Assembly: GCF_047511655.1 (NCBI RefSeq)
Contig: NC_133403.1
Location: 12,893,014 to 12,957,013 of the forward strand
Origin: Castor canadensis
Taxonomy: Eukaryota > Chordata > Mammalia > Rodentia > Castoridae
Reading direction: 5' to 3'
DNA: 64,000 nucleotides
Made by a program: the position numbers and the translations under genes. Positions 31,816-64,000 of the stretch are shown in pieces. The notes under the pieces are model-generated. The model saw only the letters and a list, made by a program, of their open reading frames with translations, did no database searches and was not told the DNA's origin. Position 1 is the stretch's first letter. Every line of letters starts with the position of its first letter.

Positions 31816-34234
31816 CCACGGTGTCCTGTCCTCTGTTCACTCGTCCCTGTGTCCAGCAATGCTACTTCCACCTGCCAACCCTTCCCGGAAGGCTCCTGTG
31901 GGGCTCTCAGGGCTGGCCTTGTCCCATGAACAGTGGGAGAGGCTCAGCCACAGCTAGCTGCAAGCCAGGAAAGTGGGAAGAAAAGCCCCAGACTGAGGGA
32001 TAAGTGGGAGGGGTGGAGGCAGACCCCAGCAGAGGCTCCGGTTGGGGCTGCCAGTAGAATATCAGCATGCGGGAAGAGCTGAGGGGTGAGCAGCCAAGCT
32101 GCTGGCTTCTCCCGAAAAGGGCCAGGCAGGTGATGTTTCCACTAAACTTGGAGTACCATCAAGTGGTCGCAGAGCAGACCCTCCACAATAGTGGGGTGGA
32201 GCAGGGGTGAATTCAGGATGTGTGCCCCGTCCAGCAGGGCTTGGTTCAGTCCACAACAGCGTTGCCATGGGGAGGAGAGGCTGGTTGCCCAGAGTGCCTT
32301 GGCTCTGCTCTAGCCCCTTGTCCTGGTTCCTCTGTCAGTCATGGTGTGGTTCTCCACAGGGTTTGTGCCCACCCTGCTGGCCTGGCAGCCAGCCCACACT
32401 GGTGCTGACCATCAGCACCTCTGTACTGACACCTACTGGGGGCAGCTGGTGTGAGAATCCTGCGAGGGAGAAGGGTAGCAGGGTTGGGAGGGGGCTCCCT
32501 CTAGGTGGACAGGAAACAGAGTAGGGAAGAGCTCATTGTTTCCAGACCTGTCCTAGACACTTGAAATTAGCACATTTCTATCTTTTGCCAAAAGGCCAGG
32601 AGCAGAAGAGTAGTGGATGGGGGAGGGGGCTGCAAATAGGTATGCAAGCCCAGTCAGCAGGAAGACTTGGCATCTGCCCCCAACCCTGACCTCCAGAGCT
32701 CTGCTCAGAACTGAGCCACATCCAGTAGCAGGGAGTGTCCTAGGCCTGGCCAAGTTCCCCACCGCGTGGAAGGGGGAGAACCCTGAGGAGGTGGGCTCAG
32801 ATGGGCTTAGGATAGATTCTGGTGGGTCACAGGGGAGCCAGCAGGTGGGACTTCCAGGAAGGCTCACCTTTCAGGTAGTCCAAGATTCCAACAATGGAAT
32901 GAGCTACAGCAACCAAGGACCCCAACATGGAGAGGTCTTCAGCAGGGCTTGCACTTGTAGCCCTGCCTGGGCTGTGCAACAGCGACCAAGAACAGCTGAG
33001 CTTGGAAGCTTGTGATCCTACAGCTGTGGCCCAGGGCAGGGCTGAAGCGAGGGTCCTTAATACTAGTACACCTGTTGGCTGGGGCTAGACAGAGCCAGAG
33101 CCCAGGGTTCAGCCAGAAGCTGAGCCCAGATTGCACCTGGGGGGCGTCTCATTCCACATAGATCCTTTTCCCAAGTGCAGAGCACAGAAAGACAGCTGCA
33201 TTTGAGTTTTCCCAAATGGCTAGGGTGGGGAGGTTGAGGGCCCCGGGGAGCCAGTCACCACCTGCCTGATCCACGCTGTTTTAGTGTTTGCAGGGGCAAA
33301 CACTAACTCTGTGGCACACTGGAAGCCAGGGCAGAAGAGCCGGCCTCCAATTTAGCTCCAAACCCACAGTGCTCTCCCCTTTCCCAAGGGCCTCCCCAGT
33401 CACTTGGGTACTCTTTTCCAAGCCACTTTCTGGGCTTTCCCTGCATGGATTCAAAACCTACCACCTGCAACCAGGAGGCCACGGCAGAAGGATCGTGAAT
33501 TTAAGTCCAGATTAGGCTACATAGTGAGACTTTGTCTCAAAAACCTACCCAGACTACTTCTGTCTTCAAGGACTATGTCCAACACTGCCTCCCCCAGGAG
33601 TCCAGCCTTTACAGGTGGACACCACCATCCTCACCTTCCAACACTCACTGCATTCAGGAAACATCTGGGAGGGGTGGGACTGCTGACCACCTTCCCCCAC
33701 CCCCCAACTAGAAAGGCTGCACTTCTCTGAAGCCTGGGAAGTTGCTGAGGTTCAAACGACGTGGACCTTCTATGACCAGGATATGGGTGACGCTGACAGC
33801 AGGGTCTAGTGCCTCCACCTGCTCAGCTAGCCAGGCTCTTGCCCACCTAAGCCCTTCTCCTTGCTGTTTTTCTCTTTGGCAGAGCACGGTGCTCACTGTG
33901 TGTGGAGAGACAGGGACACCTGGACAGGTGCTGAATGGTGAGATGAGGGCCAGGGGGGGTGTGGGGGGAAGCAGTCAAGGCCAGAAGGAAGTGGTAGGCA
34001 GGCAGAGGTCAGCACAGGTGCTATAGGGAGACCCAGGGTTGAAGGGTTTAGCCTCTGTCCACTTCCACTGGGAGCCTGGAGGCAGGGTGGGGAGACTTTG
34101 TCCTTAGGGCTGAACAGTGGCCACACCCCTGTGCTTCCTGTCTGGCCTGGAGGATGCCAGAGGCATGCGGGACCCAGGGAAGGCTCAGAGTACACCCAGT
34201 GCTCACCCCAAGAGCAGAGGCATCATGGGGAACA
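31816..34234. other. Gap between convergent CLDN5 and CDC45 3' ends
   Basis: Mostly unique, moderately GC-rich sequence with no exon that I recognise. A B1-like SINE fragment lies at about 33470-33550. Several open frames of 60-160 codons occur on both strands, but they show no family motifs or convincing starts. CLDN5 and CDC45 are transcribed toward each other across this interval. Confidence 0.5.
33470..33550 (+). mobile_element. B1 SINE fragment
   Basis: 'ggctacatagtgagactttg' near 33512, with an incomplete 5' end. Confidence 0.55.
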
Positions 34235-35860
34235 GAACCTAAAACAAGCACTTTATTCCAGTAAAAGCCAGTTTCTGCATTTCAAACTTTGCCCATAACT
34301 TACAATCTAAATAAAAGCCAGTCAATATAAATAAGGAGAAGGAGGTCATTTCTGAAGAAATCAAGTTCTGCAAAAGAAAAAAAGTTGTAAACAATCTGAT
34401 GTCTCCCTAAATGTAGCAAACTGAAGCAAGACCTTTCCTCTGCTGCTGCTAAGCAGCTTCAACCTTGGGGTGAGGGGTGGGCACCCACTGTCCTCACTAT
34501 GTCCCCTGCTGGGGTCCGAGCTGTCCACAAGAATCCCCAATGCTCTTGCTATTCCTAGAATCTATCCACTCAAGAGGAACTTGCCCAGCTGCTTGTCCTG
34601 CCAGAGTCGCTCCCCTTCCTTTCCTGGACAGTCTCTACCTCTGTCACTCAGCATGCAGTTCCTCCCCCTCCTACCAGGCTGCCTCCACCACTGCTTGGGT
34701 GACTGACACAAGCAGTGGTACTGGCATCAGACTGCAGGGGAGAGGTTTATCTCCAATGCAGCCTCACTGCCTGAGATCCCTAGCATTACCTTACACCTCT
34801 GTCCACCTGAGGGGCCCAGTGTTGACATCCACAGTGACACACCTGCTGTCTGAGGATGGTATTGACCCCATTTTTAGAATCAGACTCGACTCTATTTGGT
34901 ACCTGGCCCTAGGTCACTGCTTAAGACTCAAAGCATCCAACCTAGAGCCCCTTGCCTAACATGGCTCTGTGCACCCAGGTCACCCTGAAAGATGGGCTAC
35001 GAGGTCCTTGAGGCCCCCTAGGCTATTCTGGTGCCTATTACCCTGTAGCTTGAAGATCATCCTGCATGGGGCAGTGGGAGAGGTGGCCATGGCCTAAGGG
35101 GACCCCTGCACCAGAGCCTTGGCAGGACTGCCTGTCAAAGCAATGGCCTCCAGCCTAGGCCTCAGGGAGAGGCAAGGCTGGGCGTGCCCACTCACTGTGG
35201 CACCCTGGGCTGAGGTAGTCACACAGACACAAGGCAGGCCCCCTATCTCCATTTCTTAATGGTCCCTCAAGAAAGAGGCAGGTTAGTGGGAAGGGTCTGG
35301 TTGAGGAGGTTTTCTGGCTCACAATGGGCCTCCCAGGACAGCCACACTGGTAAAAGCTCAGGCAGAGCTGACATTTTGTGATTTGCAGCTGGGTAGCTGC
35401 CAACTGTTTTGCTTTCTCAAAGGTCGGGCAGACAAAAGCCCAGAGAGTTGGTTTAGCGGCTCCAGCCTGAAGCCTGACATGAAGGCTGTGGGGGCAGGAG
35501 GCTCCCAGGTAGCCTCTGAAGGAAGCGCCAGGGAGTCTGTGTGTCACACGCATCACACACACGATGCCCAGCCCCACAGTGTGGTCAGTGGAGGGTGAAT
35601 GCCAAGTCTTTCTGAGGGGATCAAAGGGGCTTAATGAAATTAGCTTCCTCAAAAACTCCCCATTGTGGCCCTGCTGGCAGGCTCAGGACAGACATTCTTG
35701 GGAAAAATGCGTTGTCCCCAAATCTCCTTAAGACTCTGCTCTGATCTGAAACCTGAGTAAAAGCCTCTGTTGAGGGAGGACAATGGTCAGAGTCAAGGTC
35801 AGGATGGGAGGAGGCAGGCCGGCAGGCCACCCGCAAACCCCGCCCTCCCCCAGCTCACCC
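34235..35860 (-). other. CDC45: CDC45 3' UTR and possible poly(A) site
   Basis: On the minus strand the only canonical AATAAA I found downstream of the CDC45 stop is at 34257-34252, followed by sequence able to hold a cleavage site near 34235. Using it would make a 3' UTR of about 1.6 kb. A shorter UTR using a weak variant nearer the stop cannot be excluded. The stretch is unique, and its long open frames show no recognisable domain. A plus-strand AATAAA at 34310-34315 is also present but belongs to no gene I can support. Confidence 0.35.

Positions 35861-64000
<28,140 letters not shown>

Noticed and set aside
31521-32003. 160-codon open frame after CLDN5
   Set aside because: Runs across the CLDN5 3' UTR and beyond. 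No motif, and a chance frame is likely in GC-rich DNA.
34310-34315. Plus-strand AATAAA as the CLDN5 poly(A) signal
   Set aside because: It would need a 3' UTR of about 3.1 kb overlapping the CDC45 3' end. A closer variant signal is more plausible, though not proven.
35155-35652. 165-codon minus-strand open frame after the CDC45 stop
   Set aside because: Lies in the probable 3' UTR, separated from the CDC45 stop, without any domain.

Overview
This is a mammalian nuclear genomic window. It has a GC-rich single-coding-exon gene, a long multi-exon gene with GT-AG introns, and dense SINE, LINE and LTR-retrotransposon debris. It corresponds to part of the human 22q11.2 block, because it holds CLDN5 and the adjacent CDC45 in the usual tail-to-tail arrangement. 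The commonest SINEs have a 7SL/B1-like left arm joined to an ID (tRNA-Ala-like) right arm, alongside plain B1 and ID copies. This points to a rodent, and I infer one outside the mouse/rat group, perhaps beaver/kangaroo-rat (Castorimorpha). No database search was possible, so the species is a guess.

Layout. Bases 1-30,060 contain no gene I can support. This is the gene-poor flank upstream of CLDN5, made of SINEs, fragments of L1, several MaLR-type LTRs, one class I endogenous retrovirus piece (env plus 3' LTR, minus strand, 24,290 to about 26,190) and microsatellites. Bases 30,060-31,300 are a CpG-rich island with the CLDN5 promoter and its intact 218-codon coding exon on the plus strand. Bases 31,300-34,230 are the short gap between convergent 3' ends. 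From about 34,235 to the right edge lies CDC45 on the minus strand. Fifteen coding exons join in phase to give residues 69-566, including the stop codon; the first 68 codons lie beyond the right edge.

The CDC45 introns hold a nuclear copy of mitochondrial ND5 (about 44,200-44,362) beside a truncated L1, a 947-bp solo LTR that splits a B1 SINE, a MER2-like Tigger DNA transposon, further L1 segments and MaLR LTRs.

The two genes are neighbours but work separately. CLDN5 seals endothelial tight junctions, as in the blood-brain barrier. CDC45 is the helicase co-factor of the CMG replication complex. I found no RNA gene, CRISPR array or operon, and nothing that amounts to an undescribed functional system. 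The notable items are insertion histories (numt, L1-in-SINE, LTR-in-SINE), the SINE right-arm deletion variant and possible alternative CLDN5 5' sequence.
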